A stretch of 64,000 nucleotides of DNA from Bacteroidetes bacterium UBA1935 (GTDB taxonomy: Bacteria; Bacteroidota; Bacteroidia; Chitinophagales; Chitinophagaceae): positions 592,699-656,698 of the forward strand of contig DDFF01000008.1 of assembly GCA_002337045.1 (NCBI GenBank), given 5' to 3'. Both the position numbers and the translations under genes were made by a program. The first letter of the stretch is position 1. Each line of letters begins with the position of its first letter. Under the pieces are notes generated by a model that was not told the origin of the DNA, searched no databases, and saw nothing but the letters and a program-made list of their open reading frames with translations. This document shows positions 41,346 to 49,645 of the stretch, piece after piece.

Positions 41346-42743
41346 TTAGCCAAGTTGGCCCGCTGCCCACAGTAAGCCTATGTAAGATTTTTGGAGTTTC
41401 ATCTTCAGCTCAAGTAGTTTGATGGAAGCCTCCAATAATTTGTTTTCTCTGGAGTTGAGTATAAATAGTGAGCTTTCTCCATTATTGAAACGAAACTGCT
41501 CGCCAAAGAAAAGTTTCTGATTGTTTTTATATACTTCGGTATAAATTTCTATTTGCTTTTGGATAGCCAATACCTCGTTGTAGTAGCTGCGTACCTTATT
41601 TTCAATTTGCAGTAGTTGATTGCTTTGTTCCAGTTCGGTCTCCGCTACTTTCAGTTTCGCCATTCTGAACCCACCTATCGCATCTCTGTAAAACAGTGGT
41701 ATGTTCAGTGTAGCACCCAATTTATGATTGTTCTCCAGAAAGCTTTGGCTGAGCGTAAAGTCTGTGTTATAGCCTTTGCTCAACATGTTAGCACTCACAG
41801 ATAGTTTAGGTATGAAATACTGTTGTTTCAATTTTCTATCAACCTTCAGGATGTCGATTTTTGATGCAAGTACTTCTATTTTAGGATGCTTGTCTACAAG
41901 TGTCAGCAGATTATTCAGTGGTGGTGCAGCTATTTCCTGCATATCATTTGTATCGGGTAGTATATACTCGTTCCATAACACTGGTGTATTGCCGTCAGCC
42001 CAAAGAAAGTTGGATAATGAAAGCCCTGCATTGGTATAAGCTAATTTTGCCGCTTCTTGTTGCACATAAAAGCCTTGCAATTGAGCTAATGCTTCAGTGG
42101 TATCTATAGCAGGCCTGCTACCTTGTTGATATTCTGTTCTTGTAAAAGACAGGCGCGCTTCATTAACCGATATTACATCGCTGATGATTTTGTAGTTTCT
42201 GTACTCTCTTACCCAATTCCAGTATGCACTAACGGCATCATACATCACATCGTTTATTATCAGCCTTCTTTCGGCTTCAGATTGTTGCCTGAATAGCTTT
42301 GCCTGTTGTAGTATAGCTCTTCTGCTATCAAAAAATAAGCTATTAGAAGACAGTTTTACACCTACATAGCTTGTTTGCCCAAATGTAGATTCGCTGGAAA
42401 CCCTGTCACCTATTATTTCTTCCACACCTGCCTTTACATCTATACCATACCATGTAGGTACTGTAATCTGTGGATTGAAATAACTGTAGTATAGTTTGCC
42501 GTCAAATGTCTTTCTATCAAAATCTGCTTCAGCAACTGGGTCAAATACACCTCTGGATTTTAACAGGTTTGACTTTGCTTTTTCAACACCAATATCTGCC
42601 TGCCTTACAACAGGATGGTATGCTTTTACAATGCTTACAAATTCATCCTTGGATAAATAACGTGTAGTATCTGTAGCATACGTATGAATGCTACAGACAA
42701 CAAATGAAAACAGCAGAAGAATTTTACTTTTTATCCTTATCAT
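41346..42743 (-). CDS. TolC family outer-membrane efflux protein
   Basis: 465 residues from ATG 42743, overlapping the end of the HlyD gene by 20 nt; the frame opens at 42821 but that start lies deep inside HlyD. Signal peptide MIRIKSKILLLFSFVVCSIH (TYA cleavage). Long helical OEP repeats: AEADFDRKTFDGKLYYSYFN, LFRQQSEAERRLIINDVMYD, and QIENKVRSYYNEVLAIQKQI in the second half. It forms the outer-membrane channel of the exporter encoded by the two upstream genes. Confidence 0.9.
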   Translation of the reverse strand: MIRIKSKILLLFSFVVCSIHTYATDTTRYLSKDEFVSIVKAYHPVVRQADIGVEKAKSNLLKSRGVFDPVAEADFDRKTFDGKLYYSYFNPQITVPTWYGIDVKAGVEEIIGDRVSSESTFGQTSYVGVKLSSNSLFFDSRRAILQQAKLFRQQSEAERRLIINDVMYDAVSAYWNWVREYRNYKIISDVISVNEARLSFTRTEYQQGSRPAIDTTEALAQLQGFYVQQEAAKLAYTNAGLSLSNFLWADGNTPVLWNEYILPDTNDMQEIAAPPLNNLLTLVDKHPKIEVLASKIDILKVDRKLKQQYFIPKLSVSANMLSKGYNTDFTLSQSFLENNHKLGATLNIPLFYRDAIGGFRMAKLKVAETELEQSNQLLQIENKVRSYYNEVLAIQKQIEIYTEVYKNNQKLFFGEQFRFNNGESSLFILNSRENKLLEASIKLLELKMKLQKSYIGLLWAAGQLG

Positions 42744-44031
42744 TCTCCTTGTTGTTTGTTTTGTAATAGTCTGGCGGGAAACCGTTGATATTACGCCATA
42801 GCTCATACCAGATAGGTACATCCTTCAGCAATGCAATACCCTGTGCACCTGAACCCATACGTAGATTTTGTGGCCATACTTTGTAAGCAGCATTTTCACC
42901 TACCAGTATCCTGAACAAGCCATTGTTGCTTACTCTGTTTTCTATAGCTACAATTTTGCCGCTAAAAGTGCCGTATGATGCCTGCGGCCACCCGCTGAAT
43001 ACTATTGCAGGGTAACCATCGAATAAAAATCTTACTTCACTTCCTATAGAGAGTAATGGTAAATCTACCGGGCGAACGAAGAGCTCTACCGCATAGTCAA
43101 TTTTGTCTGGTACTATCTCTGCTATTTTCTCTCCTTCTTTCAGTATCTCGTTGATGCCCGCTTTGCTTGCTTGTACTACCTGACCACTTTGTGGTGCTAT
43201 CAGGAAATACATGCCATTACGTATTTTATAGTTCGAGTATTGGTTTTCGAGCTTAGCAACTTCAGCAGATCCCGTTGCTGCATCACTTTGAGCAGAAGCT
43301 CTTTCTCCCTGCGCTTTGAACATTTTTTCAGCATACTCCTGTGTTACCTGATTCAGCTCAATCCGTGTATTCATCAATTTTACCTCTGCGCCAGTTTTCT
43401 TTGCTAAAGCTGATTGGTAGTATTGATTACGTTGCTCCAGCTGCACCATAGATGCAAGGCCACTATCTCTCATTATACGCTGCCTTCTATATTGTTCTTC
43501 AGCTATTTTCATATCGTTGGTGGCCGCAATCACATCCATACTATCACTGATTACTTTCAGCGATAGTTGTTTTAGCTTCAGTTGCAAAGCCTGTTGCATA
43601 GCTCCCAACTGCGCATCTGTTGCGGATATTTTAGTATTGTAAAACTCTATGCTTGCTTTTTTTGCATCTATCTGCTGCTCGGTTCGTTTTAAAAGTTGCG
43701 GATCCAGATAGGCATCTTTTACCTCACCCAATTGGGCAATGGTATCACCTGCATTTACATGGTCGCCCTCTTTTACATACCATTTAATAATTCTACCTGA
43801 TATTATAGAGTTAAGCTCTTGAGGACGCTGCTCTTGTTTTAGTGTGGTTACGTATCCTTTGCTGCGTATATTCTGTGTCCATGGTAAAAACAGTATAATG
43901 ATGAGTGCAAATAGGATAATGTAAAACCAATATTTTACCCTGCTTTTCTTATCAGAACGGTAAACAGTACTAAAAGCCTTAAATCCGACATCAGGATTTT
44001 GTGATTCTAATGTATCTTTTATCTCCTTCAT
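42724..44031 (-). CDS. HlyD family membrane-fusion protein
   Basis: 435 residues. One N-terminal membrane helix (YWFYIILFALIIILFLPW), a lipoyl-like domain split around a long coiled coil (SIISGRIIKWYVKEGDHVNA, GDTIAQLGEVK ... FLIAPQSGQVVQASKAGINE) and a beta-barrel end. It bridges the ABC permease and TolC. Its start codon overlaps the ABC transporter stop codon by 1 nt, so the three genes form an operon ABC-HlyD-TolC. Confidence 0.92.
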   Translation of the reverse strand: MKEIKDTLESQNPDVGFKAFSTVYRSDKKSRVKYWFYIILFALIIILFLPWTQNIRSKGYVTTLKQEQRPQELNSIISGRIIKWYVKEGDHVNAGDTIAQLGEVKDAYLDPQLLKRTEQQIDAKKASIEFYNTKISATDAQLGAMQQALQLKLKQLSLKVISDSMDVIAATNDMKIAEEQYRRQRIMRDSGLASMVQLEQRNQYYQSALAKKTGAEVKLMNTRIELNQVTQEYAEKMFKAQGERASAQSDAATGSAEVAKLENQYSNYKIRNGMYFLIAPQSGQVVQASKAGINEILKEGEKIAEIVPDKIDYAVELFVRPVDLPLLSIGSEVRFLFDGYPAIVFSGWPQASYGTFSGKIVAIENRVSNNGLFRILVGENAAYKVWPQNLRMGSGAQGIALLKDVPIWYELWRNINGFPPDYYKTNNKENDKDKK

Positions 44032-45701
44032 CAGTCTTTGTTTTGTACAGTTATTAGTCCGCCATTTTCAATCACAAACAGTTGGTCGCATTTAGCTGCA
44101 AAGTTATTATCCCTTGTTACTATCACAGCTGTTGTATCTTTCAGCTCATTCAAAATATATTGCTGTATAGAAGCAGCATATTCATCTTCAAGCCCCATCC
44201 ACGGTTCTTCTAGCAATAGCAGAGAAGGGTTATTAATCAAAGCCCTGCATAAAAGTATCTTTTTAATGACTCTGTAAGACAGGTGTTGGCCCAATGGTTG
44301 CAGCTCAGTTTCATAACCGTCTTTCAGTCCGTCTATGTACGATTTCAAGCCGGTAATGCCTGCAATTTTATCGAGATGTACATAAGAGATAGAGCTATCT
44401 CCCAGGCATATGTTTTCGTGTAGAGTACCTTTAAATATTTCCTGAATGTTCAGAAGTATACCAATGCGCGCTCTCAGCGAGTGCATATTGTAGTTGTGAA
44501 TGGATATTTCATTAATATTCAGTGTGCCTTCAAAATCTTTATAACTCCCACTTATTACCTTCAGCAAAGATGACTTACCCGAACTGTAAGGCCCTTGCAG
44601 ACAAATTTTTTCTCCTGCACCAATATTGAAGTTTATATTTTTTAGCACAGGCGCATCGTTTGAATAGCCAAAGCTTAGGTTTTGTGCTTTCACAGAAAAT
44701 GCGCCTTGCGCAGTAATTTCTAATGAGCCGTTTTTTTCCAGTGGTTTTTCTGTAACCTTAGTTATTTTTTCAACAGAGGTAAGTACGTCATACACATTGT
44801 CGAGGTTCACAATCAGCTTTTCAACAGAGTCGATAATCATGATGATTACTATTTCCGCTGCAATGAACTGGCCTATATTCAATTGCTGGCTTACCAACAG
44901 AAATGCACCTACAATCAGCATTGCGGCTGTTACCAATACTTTGAACACAATCAATGTCCAGTATTGAAAAAGCAGAATGTTGAAGTGAGAAGTGCGGGAC
45001 CTGAGGTAATTTGTTACATAGTTATCGGCCTTTGTTATGGGCAGTTGCGTATCTCTGCTGAATTTATAGGTTCTTACAACCCGAGACATTTCCTGCAGGT
45101 GTGCAGCTACCTGATATTTATAGTCGCTTTCCTGCACGCTGGTTTGCAAGCCCCTGTTACCTGTTATTCTCAGGATCATGTATACTATAAACAACAGCAG
45201 TATGCCAAAGAATATGAAAACAGGGTGGTAAAAAGAAAGTAGTATCAACCCGAATAGTATCTGTATAGTGGCAGCAGGTACATCCAATAAGAGTTTAGCT
45301 ATGCCTTTTTGCAGCGTTACAGTATCGAAGAAGCGATTGGTGAGTTCCGGCAGATAATAATCATCCACATCATTCAGATTCAGCTTAGGAATGTTGTTGG
45401 CATACTGAAATGAATAACGCACAAACAATTGTTGTTGAATCTTTTCAATAATCTTCATCTGGTTTACTTTCAACAAGCCTGCGGCAAGTACACCTGCAAT
45501 GACTACAATTATCAAGATAACTATAGATGTGGAAATAGCGCCACCCAATACAAAGCTGATGATTGATTGTATGCCTAATGGCAGAGATAACTGTATAATA
45601 CCTGCAAGAATAGCATATATATATATCGCATATATCTCAGCCCTTTCAAACTTCAACAGGTTCAGAAACTTTATTATGGTATTTGGCGACTTCTTTTGCA
45701 T
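44031..45701 (-). CDS. ABC transporter, fused permease-ATPase, with degenerate ATPase motifs
   Basis: 556 residues. Six membrane helices (about 18-310), then an ATPase domain (about 335-556). Walker A is intact (GPYSSGKSS) and a Q-loop Gln is present (LLNIQEIFKGTL). The other motifs are unusual: the signature LSGGQ is replaced by LSYRV, Walker B reads LLLLEEPW (Asp to Glu), the D-loop is GLED, and the switch His is Arg (VIVTRDNN). No C39 peptidase domain. Type I-secretion-like or drug exporter with altered ATPase; activity may be low or need a partner. A -7 box and operator lie upstream. Confidence 0.88.
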   Translation of the reverse strand: MQKKSPNTIIKFLNLLKFERAEIYAIYIYAILAGIIQLSLPLGIQSIISFVLGGAISTSIVILIIVVIAGVLAAGLLKVNQMKIIEKIQQQLFVRYSFQYANNIPKLNLNDVDDYYLPELTNRFFDTVTLQKGIAKLLLDVPAATIQILFGLILLSFYHPVFIFFGILLLFIVYMILRITGNRGLQTSVQESDYKYQVAAHLQEMSRVVRTYKFSRDTQLPITKADNYVTNYLRSRTSHFNILLFQYWTLIVFKVLVTAAMLIVGAFLLVSQQLNIGQFIAAEIVIIMIIDSVEKLIVNLDNVYDVLTSVEKITKVTEKPLEKNGSLEITAQGAFSVKAQNLSFGYSNDAPVLKNINFNIGAGEKICLQGPYSSGKSSLLKVISGSYKDFEGTLNINEISIHNYNMHSLRARIGILLNIQEIFKGTLHENICLGDSSISYVHLDKIAGITGLKSYIDGLKDGYETELQPLGQHLSYRVIKKILLCRALINNPSLLLLEEPWMGLEDEYAASIQQYILNELKDTTAVIVTRDNNFAAKCDQLFVIENGGLITVQNKD

Positions 45702-45717
45702 TGGTTAGTTTGTAATG

Positions 45718-45725
45718 CAAACATA
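45718..45725 (-). promoter_or_regulatory. -7 promoter element of the ABC exporter operon
   Basis: TATGTTTG (minus strand) fits TANNTTTG, 16 nt before the ABC start codon. The palindromic operator starts 19 nt upstream of it. Confidence 0.55.
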
Positions 45726-45743
45726 AGGTGTAAAATGTTAAAT

Positions 45744-45758
45744 GATAGTAAAACTATC
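45744..45758. promoter_or_regulatory. Palindromic operator, site 2 (ABC exporter)
   Basis: TGATAGT-AAA-ACTATCA (45743-45759 with flanks) is a perfect 7-bp-arm palindrome. Its centre is the best match of the four sites. It would cover the -33 region of the ABC exporter promoter. Confidence 0.7.
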
Positions 45759-45790
45759 ATAAAACGTGATTATACTATCATTTGTATAGG

Positions 45791-46402
45791 CTATAACTTG
45801 AAAATCAATGAAGTATTCCAACTTATACGCCTGTTATCCAGTGGCACATTACCGGTGTATATCTTATGATTGTCTAAAGGTTTCATCTCAAATGTATACT
45901 GAGATTGAACAAAAAGGTTTTTTGATAAAGGAATGATATGGGTGTAGCTAAAGCCTAACAGACAAGAATAGAAGGTTTCTTTATTGTCGGTTAGTTCTTC
46001 ACTACTTCTCAACATGTGTATTCTGGGTGCGATAGACAGTCCAACATAGGTTTTTGTGTGCTTCAATATAGGGAACATATAGCCAAGCAACGGATATGTA
46101 ACATCGTACTGGATACTGTTCTTGAGTTCTAATACATTTTCTGCGTTGTTGATTCCTGTTTCTTTATAAGTATAGTATAGGATGCTTTCTTCCAGTACAA
46201 ATTTTGGGGATAGTGTTATTCTGGATGTTATACCCTTGTCATAGGCAGCTGTTTGTCTTTCTGAAAAGGATAGACTACCACGCCCGTAGCCCGTTTTAGT
46301 AAGCCACAGGCTTATACCATGTTTAATACCAACATATGTCTGTGCATGAAGGCTACAGGATGTAAGTATAAATGGCAACAATATAAACAGTAGTTTTCGC
46401 AT
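45791..46402 (-). CDS. Outer-membrane beta-barrel protein
   Basis: 203 residues. Signal peptide ending SLHAQ. Eight or so alternating strands (TYVGIKHGISLWLTKTGYGR, SRITLSPKFVLEESILYYTY, TYVGLSIAPRIHML, LFVQSQYTFEMK) and an end in NTSLIFKL, the usual barrel end. Porin-type family unknown. It follows the bicarbonate permease gene by 3 nt, so it may help its substrate across the outer membrane (inference). Confidence 0.75.
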   Translation of the reverse strand: MRKLLFILLPFILTSCSLHAQTYVGIKHGISLWLTKTGYGRGSLSFSERQTAAYDKGITSRITLSPKFVLEESILYYTYKETGINNAENVLELKNSIQYDVTYPLLGYMFPILKHTKTYVGLSIAPRIHMLRSSEELTDNKETFYSCLLGFSYTHIIPLSKNLFVQSQYTFEMKPLDNHKIYTGNVPLDNRRISWNTSLIFKL

Positions 46403-46405
46403 CTA

Positions 46406-47368
46406 TCAATGTAAATAACTGATTATTGACCAATAAAGCGGTAATCCTAGTGTAAGATTTAATGGGAATGTAACACCAAGCGCCATAGGGATGTATAAGC
46501 CAGGGTCGGCTTTAGGGGCAACCTGACGCATGGCAGCGGGCACTGCTATGTAAGATGCACTAGAGGCTAATATTGCCAACAGCAGCCTGTTGCCTTCATG
46601 CATAGGAAATTGAGAACTGATAAGTATGGAGAGTACACCATTAAACAATGGCATGATCAATGCAAACATTGTTGCAGATTTGCCATAGCTTTTAAAAGAA
46701 TTAAACCTTTTGGCCGCCACCATCCCCATCTCTAGCAGAAAGATTGCAAGAAAGCCTTTGAAAATATCTGTAGTAAATGGTTTGATCCCCTCTGCCTGTT
46801 TTACGTCTGTTATGATGCCTATTACAAGGCTTCCAAGTATCATCAATACCGAACCGTTGGTGAATGATTCGTGAAGTATGGATTTAAGGCTTTTATTGTT
46901 CTCTTCCTTAGTGTACTTTCTCATCAGCAATACGCCCACTATTATTGCCGGGCTTTCCATCAGTGCCATTGATGCAACCATATGGCCTCCATAACTGATG
47001 GCCTGGTTTTCTAAAAATCCTGTAGCTGCAACGAATGTAACTGCGCTTACAGAACCATAGGCTGCTGCAATTGCCCCTGCATTGTATACGCCAACTCGCT
47101 TCCTGAGCAGGAAAAAACTGTACAGAGGTACAATTAAAGCAAATGCTACAGATAACAAAAGGGTAGTCAGGATTTCCGTGTTTATGCCACTATGGGCAAG
47201 CTCTTGCCCTCCTTTGAAGCCAATGGAAAATAAAAGATAGAGGGAGATAAACTTTGATGTAGTGGCAGGTATTTCAAGATCGCTTTTTACAATGGTTGCA
47301 ACAATGCCTAGTACAAAGAAGAGTAGGGTTGGGTTGGTCAGGTTACTTATCAGTAAATCATACTTCAT
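46406..47368 (-). CDS. SbtA-family sodium-dependent bicarbonate permease
   Basis: 320 residues with about ten membrane helices in two inverted halves. Characteristic of the family: FSIGFKGGQELAHSG, AGAIAAAYGSVSAVTFVAAT, MVASMALMESPAIIVGVLLM, VFLLEMGMVAAKRF (similar), ASSASYIAVPAAMRQVAP and YIPMALGVTFPLNLTLGLPL. Related proteins take up HCO3- with Na+. A palindromic operator lies 22 nt upstream (47390-47404). It heads a two-gene operon with the barrel protein. Confidence 0.88.
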   Translation of the reverse strand: MKYDLLISNLTNPTLLFFVLGIVATIVKSDLEIPATTSKFISLYLLFSIGFKGGQELAHSGINTEILTTLLLSVAFALIVPLYSFFLLRKRVGVYNAGAIAAAYGSVSAVTFVAATGFLENQAISYGGHMVASMALMESPAIIVGVLLMRKYTKEENNKSLKSILHESFTNGSVLMILGSLVIGIITDVKQAEGIKPFTTDIFKGFLAIFLLEMGMVAAKRFNSFKSYGKSATMFALIMPLFNGVLSILISSQFPMHEGNRLLLAILASSASYIAVPAAMRQVAPKADPGLYIPMALGVTFPLNLTLGLPLYWSIISYLH

Positions 47369-47389
47369 AATAGTAGTATTTCATGTAAA

Positions 47390-47404
47390 GATAGTAATAC
47401 TATT
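47390..47404. promoter_or_regulatory. Palindromic operator, site 3 (bicarbonate permease)
   Basis: GATAGT-AAT-ACTATT, 22 nt before the permease start codon. Its first 22 nt (GATAGTAATACTATTATTTATG has 22; core 15 shown) match those at 52486 exactly. Confidence 0.65.
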
Positions 47405-47566
47405 ATTTATGATTGTATGTGTTGTATAATGTTTGCTTATTGCGATATAAGTATTCAATCAAAATAATAACATTATTAGAGCCCGAAAATAGAAGCAGAA
47501 TAGCCCCAAAGTGTATTTAGAAGGAAATGCTTAGTATAGGGCATTTTATCATCAATAATTTTTTTA

Positions 47567-48523
47567 TTATAAAATAGTAGCTGCTCTTTTCAGTCTGTCA
47601 TTGATTGCTGCCCCCAATCCTATATCAGGTAACAGTTCAACGACAATATATTTCAAATTGAGTGCGTCAAGGTCGTGTAAGTATTTGTACAGATTTTTTG
47701 CGGCTTCTCTCATATTGCCTGTTGGCGATAGATTAAGTATAACTTTGTATTTGTGTGATTGCTCCTTATCGCCAAATGTCAGTAGTGCAGTGTTGTTGTA
47801 GTCTATATCAATAGTATCATCTGTAGATAATATTACCTGTGTATTAGGAGAGTAGTGTTTTTTGAAAAGCCCAGGAGATTCAAGTTTCTTATCAGGCTTT
47901 CCTGTAATGACGTTTTTACTTACCTGTTGCAACTCATCTACAGTTACAGAACCTTGCCTCAATACTATTATTGTGTCTCTTTCTACTTTTACTACAGTGG
48001 ATTCTATCCCATTATCAGCTTCTCCACCGTCCAATATATATGGTACTAATCCGTTTAGTTGTTGGTGTACATGTAATGCACTTGTAGGGCTTACAGACAT
48101 AAACTTGTTAGCGCTTGGTGCTGCAACAGGAAACGGTAAAAGTTCCAATAGTTGCCTTGTAACAGGATGATTGGGTATCCGTATAGCCACAGTGTCATTG
48201 CCAGCAGTTACAATGTCTGGTATATGATTGCCTTTGGGAAAAACAATACTCAAAGGCCCCGGGCTAAAGTGTTCAAATAATCGGTAGGCTAAATCTGGTA
48301 CTTCTGCAGCAATATTTCCAACTGCGTTAATATCGTAACAATGTACTATTAGCGGATTATTCGTTGGTCTGCCTTTTATATTAAATACATTTCTGACTGC
48401 ACTATCTGAATACGTATTGCAGCCAAGGCCGTAAACGGTTTCTGTCGGGATGGCAACTGCCTCTCCTTTTGCTAGTAAGCTTGCAGCTTGATATATGTCT
48501 GTTCCGATAATAGTCTGTAACAT
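47567..48523 (-). CDS. tsaC: L-threonylcarbamoyladenylate synthase (TsaC/Sua5)
   Basis: 318 residues, the Sua5 form with both domains. YrdC domain (about 1-190): AIPTETVYGLGCNTYSDSAV, IFNIKGRPTNNPLIVHCYD (similar), LLELLPFPVAAPSANKFMSV, and ESTVVKVERDTIIVLRQGSV. The Sua5 domain (about 210-318) begins at SPGLFKKHYSPNTQVIL. It makes threonylcarbamoyl-AMP from Thr, bicarbonate and ATP for tRNA t6A. Bicarbonate is again a substrate. It lies 3 nt after the DUF6671 gene. Confidence 0.93.
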   Translation of the reverse strand: MLQTIIGTDIYQAASLLAKGEAVAIPTETVYGLGCNTYSDSAVRNVFNIKGRPTNNPLIVHCYDINAVGNIAAEVPDLAYRLFEHFSPGPLSIVFPKGNHIPDIVTAGNDTVAIRIPNHPVTRQLLELLPFPVAAPSANKFMSVSPTSALHVHQQLNGLVPYILDGGEADNGIESTVVKVERDTIIVLRQGSVTVDELQQVSKNVITGKPDKKLESPGLFKKHYSPNTQVILSTDDTIDIDYNNTALLTFGDKEQSHKYKVILNLSPTGNMREAAKNLYKYLHDLDALNLKYIVVELLPDIGLGAAINDRLKRAATIL

Positions 48524-48526
48524 AAT

Positions 48527-49375
48527 TTATGGATTACAATTATCACAAAACATCGGGTCTTCCTCTGTTTTGCCCTTTGGATATAGTTTTTCAGATGAAT
48601 GATTACATTTCTTGCATCTGTACACAAGGCTTTTGATGCTTTTGGTAGGTAGTTTACAAAGGGTACATGGTAAACCTTCTTTTACATCCATAACGTCAAA
48701 CCCCGGAGTTTCGCAATATGGACAACAGGCTTTTACTTTTTCAACCAGCTTTTCTGTGGTGAGTGCTATTATCTTCATCCTGGTTGGGTTGAGGTGTGCT
48801 CGCATATCAGTTTCTACGAACGCATAGCTTTTGAATGATAATATATCCCTGAATTTGTTTTCTAATTCACTCCAGGAGGTTATGCCTTTACAGATGTGTT
48901 CTTTACTATCTTTTGCATCTCTCAGAATCAATCCGTGTTCAGGAAAGCCTGCGTTTGTCGCAAATGTTTTCAGTGCTTCCCATGAGTATACTTCTTCACC
49001 TCCGAAATTGGTATTGGTACTTGTAATGCGTACTGCGATTTCAATATCATTCAGCGTGTCTTTCAGTAGAATCAGCTCTTCATCTGCCGGTATAAACATA
49101 AGTACAGGGTGTGGCCCGAATGAGCCCTCGCTTGCTACAGCGAGGGTTTCATTCATAGCCTTGCAAGCAACGATACATTTTTGTCTTGCTGTTTCTACAG
49201 GATCAAGCATACGTTCTATTTCTCCAGAGAAAGTGCCGAACATATCTGTATTGAAGTTGCTTATGTCCGGTACAACAACCTCTACGCCTAATGCCTCTTC
49301 TAAAATTGGAGCTATAACTCGTTCCTTTCCGTGCATTGTAGCAATAATCAGTCTTCTGCCTTTGAATAACTCCAT
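48527..49375 (-). CDS. DUF6671 family protein
   Basis: 282 residues. N-terminal domain with LIIATMHGKERVIAPILEEA and VASEGSFGPHPVLMFIPADE, a fold related to sugar-phosphate or nucleotide-binding enzymes (not identified). The C-terminal third has zinc-ribbon pairs: CCPYCETPGFD, LPCTLCKLP, YRCKKCNHSSE and DPMFCDNCNP. The DUF6671 name fits; no reaction is known. It is followed 3 nt later by tsaC and preceded by a small gene at 7 nt, so it may act in a common pathway. Confidence 0.85.
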   Translation of the reverse strand: MELFKGRRLIIATMHGKERVIAPILEEALGVEVVVPDISNFNTDMFGTFSGEIERMLDPVETARQKCIVACKAMNETLAVASEGSFGPHPVLMFIPADEELILLKDTLNDIEIAVRITSTNTNFGGEEVYSWEALKTFATNAGFPEHGLILRDAKDSKEHICKGITSWSELENKFRDILSFKSYAFVETDMRAHLNPTRMKIIALTTEKLVEKVKACCPYCETPGFDVMDVKEGLPCTLCKLPTKSIKSLVYRCKKCNHSSEKLYPKGKTEEDPMFCDNCNP

Positions 49376-49382
49376 CAGTAGA

Positions 49383-49631
49383 TTATATTTTCAGCGAAAT
49401 ATCTGCACTTATATCTACCATGCCATTTGAAGAGCGCACAGTTTGCAATAACTCATTTCTATAGTTCTGCAGTTCTATTATCCTCTTTTCAGAGCTCTTT
49501 ATGTCTTCTTCATTCTGCAGTCCGTTGATTTTGTCTTTGTGAAACTCAATTTTTACATCTACCAGGCTCGTTATTAAACGTTCTGCCTGTAGTTCTTCAA
49601 ATCGTCCGTTTACTAATTTCAGTGTATCCAT
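49383..49631 (-). CDS. Small helical hypothetical protein
   Basis: 82 residues, no signal peptide, rich in Glu, Lys, Leu and Ile, with heptad-like spacing (FEELQAERLITSLVDVKIEF, EEDIKSSEKRIIELQNYRNE). Likely a helical, perhaps coiled-coil protein; not recognised. It lies 7 nt before the DUF6671 gene and 14 nt after the isocitrate dehydrogenase gene, so it is co-transcribed with them. Confidence 0.7.
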   Translation of the reverse strand: MDTLKLVNGRFEELQAERLITSLVDVKIEFHKDKINGLQNEEDIKSSEKRIIELQNYRNELLQTVRSSNGMVDISADISLKI

Positions 49632-49645
49632 ATATTTTGTTTAGT

